Assembly (NCBI RefSeq): GCF_022788655.1
Contig: NZ_CP084951.1
Location: forward strand, 372,001-436,000
DNA: 64,000 nt
Direction of reading: 5' to 3'
DNA from: Sulfitobacter indolifex
Lineage (GTDB): Bacteria; Pseudomonadota; Alphaproteobacteria; Rhodobacterales; Rhodobacteraceae
Each line of letters starts with the position of its first letter. The stretch's first letter is position 1. The position numbers were made by a program, and so were the translations under genes. The notes under the pieces were generated by a model. The model saw only the letters and a program-made list of their open reading frames with translations. It had not been told where the DNA came from and searched no databases. Below, one piece after another: positions 26,338 through 36,018 of this stretch.

Positions 26338-27087
26338 ATGGACATGACAGGCAAGACGATCATGATTACCGGCGCAAGCCGGGGCATCGGCGCTGCCGCC
26401 GCGCGTGTATTCGTCAAGGCAGGCGGCAATGTCGCCCTGCTGGCGCGCAGTCAGGATGCCATCGCCGATCTGTCCGGCGAACTGGGCAAGCAGGCCATCG
26501 CCATCCCCTGCGATGTGACCCGCTATAACGAAATGTCCTCGGCGGTGGAAACAACGCGGCAGGCCTTTGGGGGACTTGATGTGTTGATCAACAACGCCGG
26601 CGTGATTGATCCGATCTCCCTCATGGGGGAGGCTGATCCGGCTGATTGGGCCAAGGCCATCAACATCAATGTCACAGGCGTCTTCCACGGGATGCGCGCA
26701 GCCCTGCCAGTGATGAAGGACGGCGGCGGCGGCACGATTCTGACGATCTCTTCTGGGGCGGCCCATGGTCCGGTTGAGGCCTGGAGCCATTACTGCGCCT
26801 CTAAGGCTGCGGCGAACATGATGACCCAATGCCTGCACCACGAAGAAGGTGGCAACGGCATCCGCGCCATTGGCCTGTCACCCGGCACCGTCGCCACCGA
26901 CATGCAGCGCGACATCAAGCAAAGCGGCGTGAACCCGGTCAGCCAGTTGGATTGGGACGTGCATATTCCCGCAGATTGGCCCGCGCGTGCCCTGCTGTGG
27001 ATGTGTGGCCCCGAGGCGGATCGCTTCTTGGGTGATGAAATTTCACTGCGCGATGAAGGCATCCGCAAGGCGGTGGGCCTGATATGA
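26338..27087 (+). CDS. SDR-family oxidoreductase
   Basis: 249 residues, classical short-chain dehydrogenase. The cofactor loop is TGASRGIGAAA (about residues 11-21), followed by NNAGVIDP, and the catalytic Ser-Tyr-Lys as ISSGA then YCASKAAANMM (about 150-158). The loop chemistry suggests NADP(H) but this is not certain. The substrate is unknown. Its stop overlaps the start of the enoyl-CoA hydratase-family gene (ATGA), so a fatty-acyl or related acyl-CoA substrate is plausible. Confidence 0.93.
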   Translation: MDMTGKTIMITGASRGIGAAAARVFVKAGGNVALLARSQDAIADLSGELGKQAIAIPCDVTRYNEMSSAVETTRQAFGGLDVLINNAGVIDPISLMGEADPADWAKAININVTGVFHGMRAALPVMKDGGGGTILTISSGAAHGPVEAWSHYCASKAAANMMTQCLHHEEGGNGIRAIGLSPGTVATDMQRDIKQSGVNPVSQLDWDVHIPADWPARALLWMCGPEADRFLGDEISLRDEGIRKAVGLI

Positions 27088-27728
27088 TTGAGCTAGACCG
27101 CGCGGGCGACATCTGGACCGTCACGATAAACCGCCCCGACAAGGCCAATTCGCTGACCCACGCCATGTTGGTCGAACTGGCCGAGATCATGGAGGCGGCG
27201 CAAACCGCTCGGGTGGTGATCCTAACGGGGCGGGGCAAGGTGTTCAGCGCCGGAGCCGATCTGGAGGAAGCCCGCGCGGGTCTGGCGAAGTCGGACGTTT
27301 GGGAGCGTCTTTCGGGTGCGGTGGCAGCGCTGCCGGGGCTGAGCATCGCAGCCCTCAACGGCACGCTGGCCGGGGGCGCGATGGGCATGGCGCTGGCCTG
27401 CGACCTGCGCATCGCGGTGCCGGGGGCAAAGTTCTTCTATCCGGTGATGAAGCTTGGGTTTTTGCCGCAGCCGTCTGATCCGGCGCGAATGGCGGCGCTG
27501 ATTGGGCCCGCGCGGACCAAGCTGATCTTGATGGGCGGGCAAAAGATCGCGGCGGACGAGGCGCTGGCCTTTGGCTTGATCGACCGCATCGTGCAAGGGG
27601 AAGACCTGCTGAACCACGCCGCCGAGCTTGCAGCCGACACGCGCGCCGCCTCTGCCGAGATCGCCAGCGGGATCAAGGAAATGTGCGCGCCAGAGGGCGG
27701 CGTTTTCGATCCGCAAACGCGCAGATGA
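27084..27728 (+). CDS. Enoyl-CoA hydratase/isomerase family protein (short)
   Basis: 214 residues, shorter than the usual 255-260 because the C-terminal helical region is reduced. The crotonase core is intact. It shows the first oxyanion-hole segment (VFSAGADLEEARAG) and the second (AALNGTLAGGAMGMALACDLRIA, about residue 95). Where active hydratases have Glu near the second catalytic position, the sequence FYPVMKLGFLPQPSDPARM has no clear Glu, so the reaction may be isomerase, thioesterase or other. Overlaps both neighbours by 4 bases. Confidence 0.85.
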   Translation: MIELDRAGDIWTVTINRPDKANSLTHAMLVELAEIMEAAQTARVVILTGRGKVFSAGADLEEARAGLAKSDVWERLSGAVAALPGLSIAALNGTLAGGAMGMALACDLRIAVPGAKFFYPVMKLGFLPQPSDPARMAALIGPARTKLILMGGQKIAADEALAFGLIDRIVQGEDLLNHAAELAADTRAASAEIASGIKEMCAPEGGVFDPQTRR

Positions 27729-28903
27729 GCGGCGCTGTCGTTATCGGTGGCGGGCCTGCCGGGCTCATGGCAGCAGAGGTCATGGCTAGCGCGGGCCTGC
27801 CCGTGACGCTTTGTGAGGGCAAGCCTTCGGTGGGGCGGAAGTTTCTAATGGCGGGCAAATCGGGGCTGAACCTGACCAAAGCCGAGCCGTTCGATCCCTT
27901 CCTCGCAGCTTTTGAAGAGGCCGCCCCCGCGCTGCGTCCAATGCTAGAGGCGTTTGATAGCCAAGCGGTGCAGGATTGGGCGGAAGGGTTGGGCCAAGAG
28001 GTCTTTACCGGTTCAACCGGCCGCGTATTCCCCCGCGCGATGAAAGCCTCCCCGTTGCTGCGCGCTTGGTTGGCGCGTTTGGCAGCGCAGGGCGTGCAGC
28101 TCAAAACGCGCTGGCAGTGGCAGGGTTGGGACGGCGATGCGCTCGTTTTCGATACGCCCAATGGACAGCAGCAGATTAACGCAGATGTGACCGTGCTGGC
28201 GCTTGGCGGCGCGAGTTGGTCACGGCTGGGGGCCACTGGTGCATGGGCGCCGTTGTTGGCCGAGCGCGGGGTGGGGTTAAGCGATTTTGACCCAGCGAAT
28301 GTGGGTCTGCTGGTCGATTGGTCCTCTCACATGACACGGCATTTCGGTGCTGCGTTAAAAGGGGTGGCATGGTCGGCTGGCGCGTATCGTTCACGCGGGG
28401 AGGCGGTGATCTCGGCCCGTGGGTTAGAGGGCGGCGGGATTTATTCGATCTCGCGCGGGCTGCGCGAGGGGCATGGTCTGACGCTTGATTTACTGCCTGA
28501 CCTAGAGGTCAGTGATGTCATGGCCCGTTTGGCAAAGCCGCGGGGCAAGGACAGTCAGGCCAACCACCTGCGCAAGCGGCTGAAGCTTAGTCCTGCACAG
28601 ATCGCGCTGTTGCAAGAAATGGCGCGGCCCCTACCGCAGGGTGTCGAAGCACTGGCAGAGCTGCTGAAGGCACTGCCAATTGCCCATGCCGGGCTGCGCC
28701 CGATGGATGAAGCGATTTCCACCGCAGGCGGCGTGCGGCTCAATGCGCTCGACGAGGGGCTGATGCTGCGTGATCTGCCGGGGGTTTTTGCTGCCGGGGA
28801 AATGCTGGATTGGGAAGCGCCCACAGGCGGCTATCTGATCAATGGCTGTCTGGCGACCGGCCATTGGGCGGGCCGCCATGCAGTTGATTGGGTCCGGCGT
28901 TAA
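27725..28903 (+). CDS. HI0933-family (TIGR03862-like) FAD-dependent oxidoreductase
   Basis: 392 residues from the ATG at 27725, which overlaps the previous stop (ATGA). The FAD-binding Rossmann motif is VIGGGPAGLMAAEVM at the N-terminus. Next comes the family signature GRKFLMAGKSGLNLTKAEP, and the C-terminal flavin-binding block is GVFAAGEMLDWEAPTGGYLI. HI0933-like flavoproteins are widespread; their physiological substrate is not established. Third gene of the SDR, hydratase, flavoprotein operon, converging on gst with a 4-base overlap. Confidence 0.9.
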   Translation: MSGAVVIGGGPAGLMAAEVMASAGLPVTLCEGKPSVGRKFLMAGKSGLNLTKAEPFDPFLAAFEEAAPALRPMLEAFDSQAVQDWAEGLGQEVFTGSTGRVFPRAMKASPLLRAWLARLAAQGVQLKTRWQWQGWDGDALVFDTPNGQQQINADVTVLALGGASWSRLGATGAWAPLLAERGVGLSDFDPANVGLLVDWSSHMTRHFGAALKGVAWSAGAYRSRGEAVISARGLEGGGIYSISRGLREGHGLTLDLLPDLEVSDVMARLAKPRGKDSQANHLRKRLKLSPAQIALLQEMARPLPQGVEALAELLKALPIAHAGLRPMDEAISTAGGVRLNALDEGLMLRDLPGVFAAGEMLDWEAPTGGYLINGCLATGHWAGRHAVDWVRR

Positions 28904-29493
28904 CCTTTTTCCTTGGCCATCGCGGCGACAAAGGCGGGGCGCTCGCGCAGGGACTTTGCCCAGAGGTTCAACTTGTCATCCACCCGCGGGAAGTTCGCGC
29001 CGATCGACCAGTTGATGCAATGCACGGCCAGCAGATCCGGCAGAGTGATTTGGTCGCCCATCAGAAACGGCCCCTCAAGGCGGTCGGATAGCGTTTTGGC
29101 TGCGCGTTCGAATTCGGCCTTAAGGCTGTCTTTGATCGCGGGCACGCGGGCCTCTTCGGGGAAGATAAAACTGTGTTTGGCCGCGGCCCAGAGGATCGCG
29201 TCGAATTCGTCGATTAGCCAAAAGGTCATCGCGTCCTGCCGGGCGCGCGCGGGCGTGCCAGCGGGGGCGGTCAATGCGCCATGCTTGTCGGCCAGATAGG
29301 TCATGATCGCGGTGGAATCGGTTAGCACCTCCTCGCCGTCCACAAGCGCGGGGATTTTGCCCGAGGGGTTGTATTTGCGCGCCTCTTCCGAGCGGGGCGC
29401 GGCGGGGTTCAGCGCGTAAGGCTGGCCCAATTCTTCGAGCATCCACATGACGCGAAAAGCGCGGGATTTGGTGCCGCCGATGACAGTATACAT
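28900..29493 (-). CDS. Glutathione S-transferase family protein
   Basis: 197 residues from the ATG at 29493 (GGGAGAGGAA ribosome-binding site). The much longer open frame upstream is antisense-like sequence overlapping holA and is rejected. The N-terminal thioredoxin-fold domain contains SRAFRVMWMLEELG, NPSGKIPALVDG (cis-Pro) and LTDSTAIMTYLADKHG. The C-terminal helical domain follows. The catalytic residue is likely Ser in the TKSRAF region. Co-oriented with holA, 19 bases downstream of its stop. Confidence 0.9.
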   Translation of the reverse strand: MYTVIGGTKSRAFRVMWMLEELGQPYALNPAAPRSEEARKYNPSGKIPALVDGEEVLTDSTAIMTYLADKHGALTAPAGTPARARQDAMTFWLIDEFDAILWAAAKHSFIFPEEARVPAIKDSLKAEFERAAKTLSDRLEGPFLMGDQITLPDLLAVHCINWSIGANFPRVDDKLNLWAKSLRERPAFVAAMAKEKG

Positions 29494-29512
29494 TGAATTT
29501 CCTCTCCCAAAA

Positions 29513-30511
29513 TCAACGTTGTGCGCCCAGCATTGCCAGACGGATAAAGGCCCGCTCGACCAGTGCCAGTGCAGGGGCGTGCTGGCCCGCAGAGCGCAGC
29601 TTAAGGTCGGTCTCAGTGAGCACCGCAAGCGCCGTTTCCAATTTCGCTGCGCCCCAGTTTCGGGCCTGCCGCATGGCGCGGTCGCGGTCGCGCACGCCAT
29701 AGATGGGCGCGCCGGGGTTGGCCGCGATCCGGTAGAGGGTGCGGAAATGCCGGGTGGCCATGATGGTTAGGGTCACGGCGTTCACGCCTTGACCTTGCAG
29801 CTTGCTCATCACCGGGCCGATCTCGGCGGCGCGGGTCTCAGCCACCACATGCAGGATGTCATCCACCTCAGCCTCGGTCGAGGTGGGGGCGCAGGCGGCG
29901 ATGTCATCCAGTCCGATGGGGGTGCTGTCGCCCAATTTATAGAGCGTGATCTTTTCCAGCGTCTGGCGGAAGTCGCCGGGATCGAGCGTTCGGGCCAGAT
30001 CGCTGAGCGCGGCCATGGCGTCGGCCTCAGGCGTGAGGCCCGCATCCTTCAGCATCTGCTCGATTTCGGCCCGGTCGGGCGGGTTGTCGTAGATCGGAGT
30101 GGCGTAGGCGTTTGGGTGGCTCTCGAAGGCTTTAAGCACCTTAGAGGTCTTTTTCAGGTCGCCCGCCGTAACGATGATCTGCGCGTCACCGGGCTGCCAG
30201 TCTTTCAACGCGTCGAGCAGGATCTTAGCAATGTTGTCGTTCGCCTCTTCCACCAGCGCGGCGCGGGGGCCGGGGAAAAAGCCGACTGCTTTGATCGCAT
30301 CAAGCAGCATCGCCGGATCGCGGCGCAGTTCGCCCGCGGGCATCCGGCTCAGCCGCATTTCCTCTTCGGCATTGGCACCCAGCAGGTTTTTCAGAAATTC
30401 CTGCCGTTTCAGCGCCACGCGCATGGCGTCACTGCCATAGATCAGCAGCCCGGTTCGCGCGGGGTCAGGCCGCGTGAAATAGGGTTTGGCCTCGCGCGGG
30501 GAGAGCTTCAT
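29513..30511 (-). CDS. holA: DNA polymerase III delta subunit
   Basis: 332 residues, the HolA length. It is part of the clamp-loader complex and opens the beta clamp. The N-terminal domain carries LLIYGSDAMRVALKRQEFLKN. The AAA-like core has VGFFPGPRAALVEEAND and IIVTAGDLKKTSKVLKAFE. The C-terminal helical collar (FRTLYRIAANPGAPIYG, AAKLETALAVLTETDLKLR) is typical. There is no Walker A, as expected for delta. Its start overlaps the lptE stop by 4 bases. Confidence 0.95.
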   Translation of the reverse strand: MKLSPREAKPYFTRPDPARTGLLIYGSDAMRVALKRQEFLKNLLGANAEEEMRLSRMPAGELRRDPAMLLDAIKAVGFFPGPRAALVEEANDNIAKILLDALKDWQPGDAQIIVTAGDLKKTSKVLKAFESHPNAYATPIYDNPPDRAEIEQMLKDAGLTPEADAMAALSDLARTLDPGDFRQTLEKITLYKLGDSTPIGLDDIAACAPTSTEAEVDDILHVVAETRAAEIGPVMSKLQGQGVNAVTLTIMATRHFRTLYRIAANPGAPIYGVRDRDRAMRQARNWGAAKLETALAVLTETDLKLRSAGQHAPALALVERAFIRLAMLGAQR

Positions 30512-31008
30512 TGAGGCAGGTCAGCCGCGTAAAGACGGCTCACGACAAGGTCAGCAAGGATCTTCATCAGTCGTTCTTGGGCGTCCAATTCGGCTGCGCG
30601 AGTGGCCACGGTGGTGCCGGTGGCGGAATAGCCGGTGAAGCTTTCGACCTTGCCGGAGGTCACGATCTGGCCGCTCGACAGGTCGCGCAGCGCGTAAGAG
30701 GTCGTGCCCAGCAAGTTGTAGCGCCGCGTGTTGCCTTCGCTGTCGATGGCCAGCCCGTCTTCAGTGGTTGTTGTGGTTAATGCCAAACCCCATTGCGGCG
30801 ATGCCGCATGGCCCAGTTGGCTTTCCAACTCGCGCACCAGAAAATAGCCGTAGCGATCTTCGGGGGCGTCCACCAGCACGCGGTTTTGCAGAGCCGTGCC
30901 CGCGCCGCCGGGGCCATAGAGGGGCTCAAACCCGCAGGCGGCGAGCGCCACTAGGGGCAGGGCCAGCAGAAAGCGGCGGCGCGAGGGTATGGTTTTAGGC
31001 AACGACAT
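30508..31008 (-). CDS. lptE: LPS-assembly lipoprotein LptE
   Basis: 166 residues. An N-terminal signal (about residues 1-24) ends in the lipobox [11 protein letters not shown], where Cys is lipidated. The FEPLYG sequence after the Cys is a hallmark of the family. LptE plugs the LptD barrel in the outer membrane for LPS export. Its start lies within the end of leuS (14-base overlap) and its stop overlaps holA, so leuS, lptE and holA form one coupled operon. Confidence 0.94.
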   Translation of the reverse strand: MSLPKTIPSRRRFLLALPLVALAACGFEPLYGPGGAGTALQNRVLVDAPEDRYGYFLVRELESQLGHAASPQWGLALTTTTTEDGLAIDSEGNTRRYNLLGTTSYALRDLSSGQIVTSGKVESFTGYSATGTTVATRAAELDAQERLMKILADLVVSRLYAADLPQ

Positions 31009-33541
31009 TCACAATCCGTCCGGGCACGACGATGACCTTTTTCGGTGTGGCCCCGTCCAGCGTTCGAATGACAGCTTCATGCGCCAGCGCGATTTTTTCA
31101 ACCTCTTCCTTCGGCATGTCGGCGGGCACCTGAATTTCCGCCCGGCGTTTGCCGTTGATCTGGATCGGCAGGGTCACCGTGTCATCGACCAGCATCGCCT
31201 CATCAGCCTTGGGCCAAGGTGCCTTGGTAATCAGCCCTTCGCCGCCCAGATGCGCCCAGATGTCTTCGGACAGGTGCGGGGTCATCGGGGACATCAGCTG
31301 CGCCAGCGTCATGATCGCTTCGCGCTGTGCGGCATAGCCTGCCTTGGATTTCTGCAGTGTCGCGGTGAAAGCATAGAGCTTGGCGATTGCGGCGTTAAAG
31401 CCAAAGGATTCGATGCCCATGGTCACGTCATGGATCGTTTTGTGCATGGCGCGCAGCAACTCGTCGTCGCCAGTGCCAGCGGCATCGCGGTCCATTTCGC
31501 CCACGCGGTCGCAGATATTCCAGACGCGAGAGAGGTGCTTGTAAGACGCCTCGGCACCGCTGGCGGTCCATTCCACATCCCGCTCGGGGGGCGAATCGCT
31601 CAGCACGAACCAGCGGGCGGTGTCAGCGCCGTAGTTCGAGATGATGTGCAGCGGATCGACGACGTTTTTCTTGGACTTCGACATTTTGGCAGAGGGGATG
31701 ATTTCCACCTCAGAGCCGTCCGCCAATTTGCCGTCCGTTACGTCTTCGGGAAGGTGATAGACCGGGCGGCCATTGGCGTCGCGCGTCTGGTAGATCTCAT
31801 GCGTCACCATGCCTTGGGTAAAGAGCGCGTCGAAAGGCTCGGCCGCACCTTCGGGCAGGTGGCCGGTGATCTGCATGGCGCGGGCAAAGAACCGGGCGTA
31901 GAGCAGGTGCAGAATCGCGTGCTCAATACCGCCAATATATTGATCGACGTTCATCCAATAGGCAGCGTCTTCCAGATCGGTAGGGGTATCGGCGCGCGGC
32001 GCGGTGAAACGGGCGTAGTACCACGAGCTGTCGACGAATGTATCCATCGTGTCGGTTTCGCGCAGCGCATCCTTGCCGCAGGCAGGGCAGGCGCAGTTGC
32101 GCCATGTCGGGTGACGGTCGAGCGGGTTGCCGGGGGTGTCGAAGGTGACATCATAGGGCAGCTCGATCGGCAGGTTCTCTTTCTTTTCGGGCACCACACC
32201 GCAATCGTCGCAATGGACAACCGGGATCGGGCAGCCCCAGTAGCGCTGGCGGCTCAGCCCCCAGTCGCGCAGGCGGAACTTGGTGACGCCTTGGCCGATG
32301 CCGTTTTCCTCGCAGAAGGCGATGGCGGCATCAACGGCCTCTTCGCCGGTCTGCCACTGGTCGCCCGCGAAACCGCGGTTGTAGAACACCTTTTCCGACT
32401 TCTGCGGCACATAGGCCTCAGTCAGTTTGGGCGAGACATCCTCGGACGGCAGGAAGGTCGAGATGATCGGCAACTCGTATTTGGTGGCGAAGTCAAAATC
32501 GCGCTGGTCGTGGCCGGGGCAGCCAAAGATTGCGCCAGTGCCGTAGTCCATCAGGATGAAGTTGGCGATATAGACCGGCAGCTCGTGCGCCGTGTCGAAG
32601 GGGTGACGCACGCGGATGCCGGTGTCATAGCCCAGCTTCTCGGCGGTCTCGATCGCTTCTTCGGTGGTGCCACCCTTGCGGCATTCAGCGCAGAAGGCGG
32701 CGACGGCTTCGTCGTCGCGCTCCAGCGTTTTGGCCAGCGGGTGATCGGGCGAAATGCCGACGAAGGACGCGCCCAGCAGCGTGTCGGGGCGGGTGGTATA
32801 GACTTCGATGCGGTCGAAACCTTCGGGGGCTTCGATGGTCGAGAAGGCAAACTGCAATCCGCGCGATTTGCCGATCCAGTTGGCCTGCATCAGTTTGACC
32901 TTGGCAGGCCAGTTGTCGAGACTGTCGAGCGCGGAGAGCAGTTCTTCGGAGTGGTCCGAAATCTTAAAGAACCACTGCGTCAGCTCGCGCCGCTCCACCG
33001 GCGCGCCAGAGCGCCAGCCGCAGCCGTTCTCGACCTGCTCGTTGGCCAGCACGGTCATATCGACCGGGTCCCAGTTCACCACGGCGTTCTTGCGGTAGAC
33101 CAGACCCTTTTCGAGGAAGTCCAAAAACAGCGCCTGCTGCTGGCCGTAATAACCGGGATGGCAAGTGGCGATCTCGCGGCTCCAGTCAATCGACAGGCCC
33201 AGAGGTTTCATCTGCTTCTTCATTTCGGCGATATTGGCATAGGTCCAATCCGCCGGGTGACCGCCGATCGCCATGGCGGCGTTCTCGGCGGGCATGCCGA
33301 AGGCGTCCCAGCCCATCGGATGCAGCACGTTATGGCCTGTCGCGATCTTGTAGCGCGCGATCACGTCGCCCATCGTGTAGTTGCGCACATGGCCCATGTG
33401 GATGCGGCCCGACGGGTACGGGAACATCTCAAGCACATAGTATTTCGGCTTGTCAGCGTTGCGGACGGCCTGAAAGACGCCATCCTTTTCCCAGGCTTGC
33501 TGCCAGCGGGCTTCGATCTCGGCGGGGGTATAGCGGGGCAT
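30995..33541 (-). CDS. leuS: Leucyl-tRNA synthetase
   Basis: 848 residues from the ATG at 33541 (AAGG 8 bases upstream, standard [15 protein letters not shown]-terminus). The frame is open further upstream but without similarity. Class I synthetase: HIGH-type motif [15 protein letters not shown] (about residue 45), an inserted CP1 editing domain (about 220-400), KMSKS motif [14 protein letters not shown] (about 620) and the C-terminal anticodon-binding domain. Charges tRNA-Leu. Preceded by the DUF3576 gene and followed by overlapping lptE. Confidence 0.97.
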   Translation of the reverse strand: MPRYTPAEIEARWQQAWEKDGVFQAVRNADKPKYYVLEMFPYPSGRIHMGHVRNYTMGDVIARYKIATGHNVLHPMGWDAFGMPAENAAMAIGGHPADWTYANIAEMKKQMKPLGLSIDWSREIATCHPGYYGQQQALFLDFLEKGLVYRKNAVVNWDPVDMTVLANEQVENGCGWRSGAPVERRELTQWFFKISDHSEELLSALDSLDNWPAKVKLMQANWIGKSRGLQFAFSTIEAPEGFDRIEVYTTRPDTLLGASFVGISPDHPLAKTLERDDEAVAAFCAECRKGGTTEEAIETAEKLGYDTGIRVRHPFDTAHELPVYIANFILMDYGTGAIFGCPGHDQRDFDFATKYELPIISTFLPSEDVSPKLTEAYVPQKSEKVFYNRGFAGDQWQTGEEAVDAAIAFCEENGIGQGVTKFRLRDWGLSRQRYWGCPIPVVHCDDCGVVPEKKENLPIELPYDVTFDTPGNPLDRHPTWRNCACPACGKDALRETDTMDTFVDSSWYYARFTAPRADTPTDLEDAAYWMNVDQYIGGIEHAILHLLYARFFARAMQITGHLPEGAAEPFDALFTQGMVTHEIYQTRDANGRPVYHLPEDVTDGKLADGSEVEIIPSAKMSKSKKNVVDPLHIISNYGADTARWFVLSDSPPERDVEWTASGAEASYKHLSRVWNICDRVGEMDRDAAGTGDDELLRAMHKTIHDVTMGIESFGFNAAIAKLYAFTATLQKSKAGYAAQREAIMTLAQLMSPMTPHLSEDIWAHLGGEGLITKAPWPKADEAMLVDDTVTLPIQINGKRRAEIQVPADMPKEEVEKIALAHEAVIRTLDGATPKKVIVVPGRIVNVVA

Positions 33542-33564
33542 GACGGGGACCTTATGACATGAAA

Positions 33565-33599
33565 AACGCCGGGCTGCTGTTTTCACAAGGCCCGGCGTT
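33565..33599 (-). terminator. Intrinsic terminator after the DUF3576 gene
   Basis: Perfect 10-bp arms AACGCCGGGC / GCCCGGCGTT with a 15-base loop. On the minus strand the right side continues TTTTTC. It lies between DUF3576 and leuS, so leuS probably has its own promoter or relies on read-through. Confidence 0.8.
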
Positions 33600-33623
33600 G
33601 GAAACGTGTTGAGTTAAGCGGGC

Positions 33624-34118
33624 TCAGAATTTGCTATCGGAAACGCGCATTTCCCGCGCCCGGCTGAGGATTGCATCCTCTACCGCGCGGGTTGTCGCGC
33701 GGGCCACCGGCTGACCGCCCGAGGATTGCAGCGCCACGTTAAGCGACCGCGCATCCAGTGCCGGATCGTCGATCAGCACGGTCGCGCGATAGGCGCGGCC
33801 ACCGCCGGGCGGGGTGCCGTACCCGGTGACGATAACCCCTGTGAAAGGATCGACCGATTGCACCGGCAAGAAGTTCAGCACTTCAAGCGAGGCCGACCAC
33901 AGGTACTTGTTTACCGAAACGCTGGTGTCAGTGTTCTTGCGGTTAAAGATCGACCAGATCGTGTTTCCCGGATCGGTCTCAATGTTATTGGGGTTATTCG
34001 CGTTGGTATACTGATCTGGCCGTTTTGTGGGCGGGCTACCAAAGCCCCCACCACAGGCGGCAAGCGCGCTAAGCGCCAGAACGGAGATTGCCATCTTGCA
34101 AGCGGTACGAAGGGCCAT
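33624..34118 (-). CDS. DUF3576 lipoprotein
   Basis: 164 residues with a lipoprotein signal peptide (MAISVLALSALAACGGG, Cys at about residue 22). The mature protein is beta-rich (YLWSASLEVLNFLPVQSVDPFTG) and matches the DUF3576 family of alphaproteobacteria. It is found next to leuS and lptE in many alphaproteobacteria (from memory), which hints at an outer-membrane assembly role. No function is established. Confidence 0.87.
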   Translation of the reverse strand: MALRTACKMAISVLALSALAACGGGFGSPPTKRPDQYTNANNPNNIETDPGNTIWSIFNRKNTDTSVSVNKYLWSASLEVLNFLPVQSVDPFTGVIVTGYGTPPGGGRAYRATVLIDDPALDARSLNVALQSSGGQPVARATTRAVEDAILSRAREMRVSDSKF

Positions 34119-34398
34119 TGCAGCTTTCCTTTGCCTGTTTGCGCTCCGGTCTATCCAAGCGGGCCCATATCGGCAAGGTCTATGTCATAGGAGAGAGTAT
34201 AGGCGCGTTTGGCGTCGTAAGAGACGCTATCCACCGGGACGATTGGCGAAACTGTGGCATAGCTGCACCAACCTCCGCGACATTGCTGACCCAGAGCGCG
34301 TGAACCTTGCCAAGAGCGGGTCATCGGGGGCAAACACCCTTCATACCCTTACCGGATTCCCCGGTCTGGGCATATGAATTCAAACCGAGGGAAAACTC
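34119..34398. other. 280-base gap before the porin gene, no gene seen
   Basis: The region separates the DUF3576 gene (minus) from the porin gene (plus), so it should hold both promoters and the porin leader. Small open frames overlap on both strands, none with a ribosome-binding site, protein signature or family pattern. A short GCGTC/GACGC hairpin lies near 34212-34227. I cannot assign promoter elements with confidence. Confidence 0.5.
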
Positions 34399-35262
34399 AT
34401 GAAAAAAGTTCTCTTCGCTACAACAGCCCTGGTTGCGACCGCCGGCGTAGCAGCAGCAGACGTAACATTCGGCGGCTACGGCCGTTTCGGTATCAAGTAC
34501 GATGAAGACGCTTCGTCGACAGACCTGACAACGCGTATGCGTCTTCAGATCGATGCGACTGCTGAATCCGATGCAGGCGTTGTTTTCGGTGCACGTGCAC
34601 GTATCAATGCTGACGGCAACGGCGTCACCAACGGTGCAGGCGCAGACTTCAACGGCGTTCGTTACTTCGCACGTTCGGGCGGCTTTGAAGTTGGCGTTGG
34701 CAACATCTTCGGTGCTCTGGAATCCATGCCGGGTCAGTACCCGATCGACCTCGGTCTGACCGGTCTGGGTTATGACTACACTGCCTTCTCCGGTGCAGAC
34801 GCATACACCTCCACTGGTGACGGCGCTCCTAACGGTGTTGAAGTTCTGTACTCCGCAGGCGACCTGTCGGTTCATGTTTCGGCTTCCGACATGAACGACC
34901 GCATTGCCGGTTACGTTGCTTACACATGGAGCGGCTGGACTTTCGCAGTCGGTGGTCAGGACTCCGATGACGCAACCGACAACGATTGGACAGCGACAGC
35001 TGGCGGTTCCTTCGGCATCGCCGACGTAACTTTGGCCTATGCTGACAACGGCGGCACCGACCGTGTTGTTCTGGCTGGCCGCTTTGACGTTGGCGCAGCA
35101 ACAGACATCGAAGTCTATGTCGCCGACCAAGACGGTTCCGACACCGGCTACGGCATCGACTTCAACCACGACCTGGGCGGCGGTACTTCGCTGCGCGGCG
35201 GTGTGGCGAAGCGCTTCGACGGCAACACACAAGCCGACATGGGTGTTCGCTTCAACTTCTAA
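34399..35262 (+). CDS. Outer-membrane porin (Gram-negative porin family)
   Basis: 287 residues. Signal peptide MKKVLFATTALVATAGVAAA, then DVTFGGYGRFGIKYDED, the standard opening of alphaproteobacterial general porins. Amphipathic beta strands follow and the protein ends in the aromatic RFNF motif (GVRFNF), the outer-membrane assembly signal. It is strongly acidic and codon use looks optimised, as for an abundant protein. A GAGGGA ribosome-binding site and strong terminator frame a single-gene unit. Confidence 0.93.
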   Translation: MKKVLFATTALVATAGVAAADVTFGGYGRFGIKYDEDASSTDLTTRMRLQIDATAESDAGVVFGARARINADGNGVTNGAGADFNGVRYFARSGGFEVGVGNIFGALESMPGQYPIDLGLTGLGYDYTAFSGADAYTSTGDGAPNGVEVLYSAGDLSVHVSASDMNDRIAGYVAYTWSGWTFAVGGQDSDDATDNDWTATAGGSFGIADVTLAYADNGGTDRVVLAGRFDVGAATDIEVYVADQDGSDTGYGIDFNHDLGGGTSLRGGVAKRFDGNTQADMGVRFNF

Positions 35263-35286
35263 GTTGAACGACATACTCTGACTATT

Positions 35287-35318
35287 GGGGCAGGCCTTGC
35301 GGTCTGCCCCTTTTCTTT
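35287..35318 (+). terminator. Porin gene terminator
   Basis: GGGGCAG (35287-35293) pairs with CTGCCCC (35304-35310), followed by TTTTCTTTT. Confidence 0.9.
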
Positions 35319-35364
35319 TGCGCGGGCCTGTTGTTTTCTGCGCGCCTGAAATGGAGGGCCGAAA

Positions 35365-36018
35365 ATGAGTCTCAGCGACATCAAAAACCGTATTGCCAAG
35401 GCCGAAGCCGATGCAGGCCGCGCGGCGGGATCGGTCAAGCTGATTGCCGTGAGCAAGGTTCAGCCCGACGCCCGCGTGCGCGCAGTATTGGACGAGGGGC
35501 ATCGCATTTTTGGTGAGAACCGCGTGCAGGAAGCGGAGGGCAAATGGCCGGGGTTCCGCGAGGAGTTCGCGGATGTTGAGCTTCATCTCATCGGCCCATT
35601 GCAATCCAATAAGGTGCGCCAAGCGATAGAGCTGGCAGATGCGATCCATACCGTTGACCGCCCCAAGCTGGCCAAGACCATCGCGCGTCTGGCCGAAGAA
35701 CTGGGCCGCTGCCCCGATCTGTTCATTCAAGTAAATACGGGTGAAGAGGACCAGAAAGCCGGCGTGATGCCCCGTGAGGCGGATGATTTCATTGCGGAAT
35801 GTCGGGCACTTGACCTACCGATCAAAGGGCTGATGTGCATCCCCCCGGTGGACGAGGCGCCATCGCTGCATTTCGCGCTGCTGGCCAAGATCGCCGCACG
35901 CAATGATCTCAGCGGCCTGTCGATGGGCATGAGCGGCGATTTTGAGCAGGCCATCGCGCTTGGAGCAACCCATGTGCGTGTCGGCTCTGCTATCTTTGGC
36001 GAACGTGTTAGCGAATAA
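35365..36018 (+). CDS. YggS/PLPBP-type pyridoxal phosphate homeostasis protein
   Basis: 217 residues, single TIM-barrel PLP-binding domain. The PLP Lys is in KLIAVSKVQPD (about residue 30). The FGENRVQEA motif, the LHLIGPLQSNK strand, the QVNTGEEDQKAG block and MGMSGDFEQAIALGATHVRVGSAIFG near the C-terminus are all intact. These proteins buffer PLP and amino/keto acid balance and have no catalytic activity of their own known. Starts 55 bases beyond the porin terminator with a GGAGG site. Confidence 0.95.
   Translation: MSLSDIKNRIAKAEADAGRAAGSVKLIAVSKVQPDARVRAVLDEGHRIFGENRVQEAEGKWPGFREEFADVELHLIGPLQSNKVRQAIELADAIHTVDRPKLAKTIARLAEELGRCPDLFIQVNTGEEDQKAGVMPREADDFIAECRALDLPIKGLMCIPPVDEAPSLHFALLAKIAARNDLSGLSMGMSGDFEQAIALGATHVRVGSAIFGERVSE

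Noticed and set aside
28900..29700. Extended N-terminus for the glutathione S-transferase
   Set aside because: The first 69 codons overlap holA antisense-like and lack similarity; ATG 29493 has a strong ribosome-binding site.
30989..33562. 857-codon open frame on the plus strand
   Set aside because: It lies exactly opposite leuS, which has full family motifs. Long antisense frames are expected in high-GC coding sequence.
34321..35730. 469-codon minus-strand frame across the porin, its terminator and yggS
   Set aside because: It runs through a terminator and two convincing plus-strand genes. The Cys/Val/Ala-rich sequence is a shadow of the porin.
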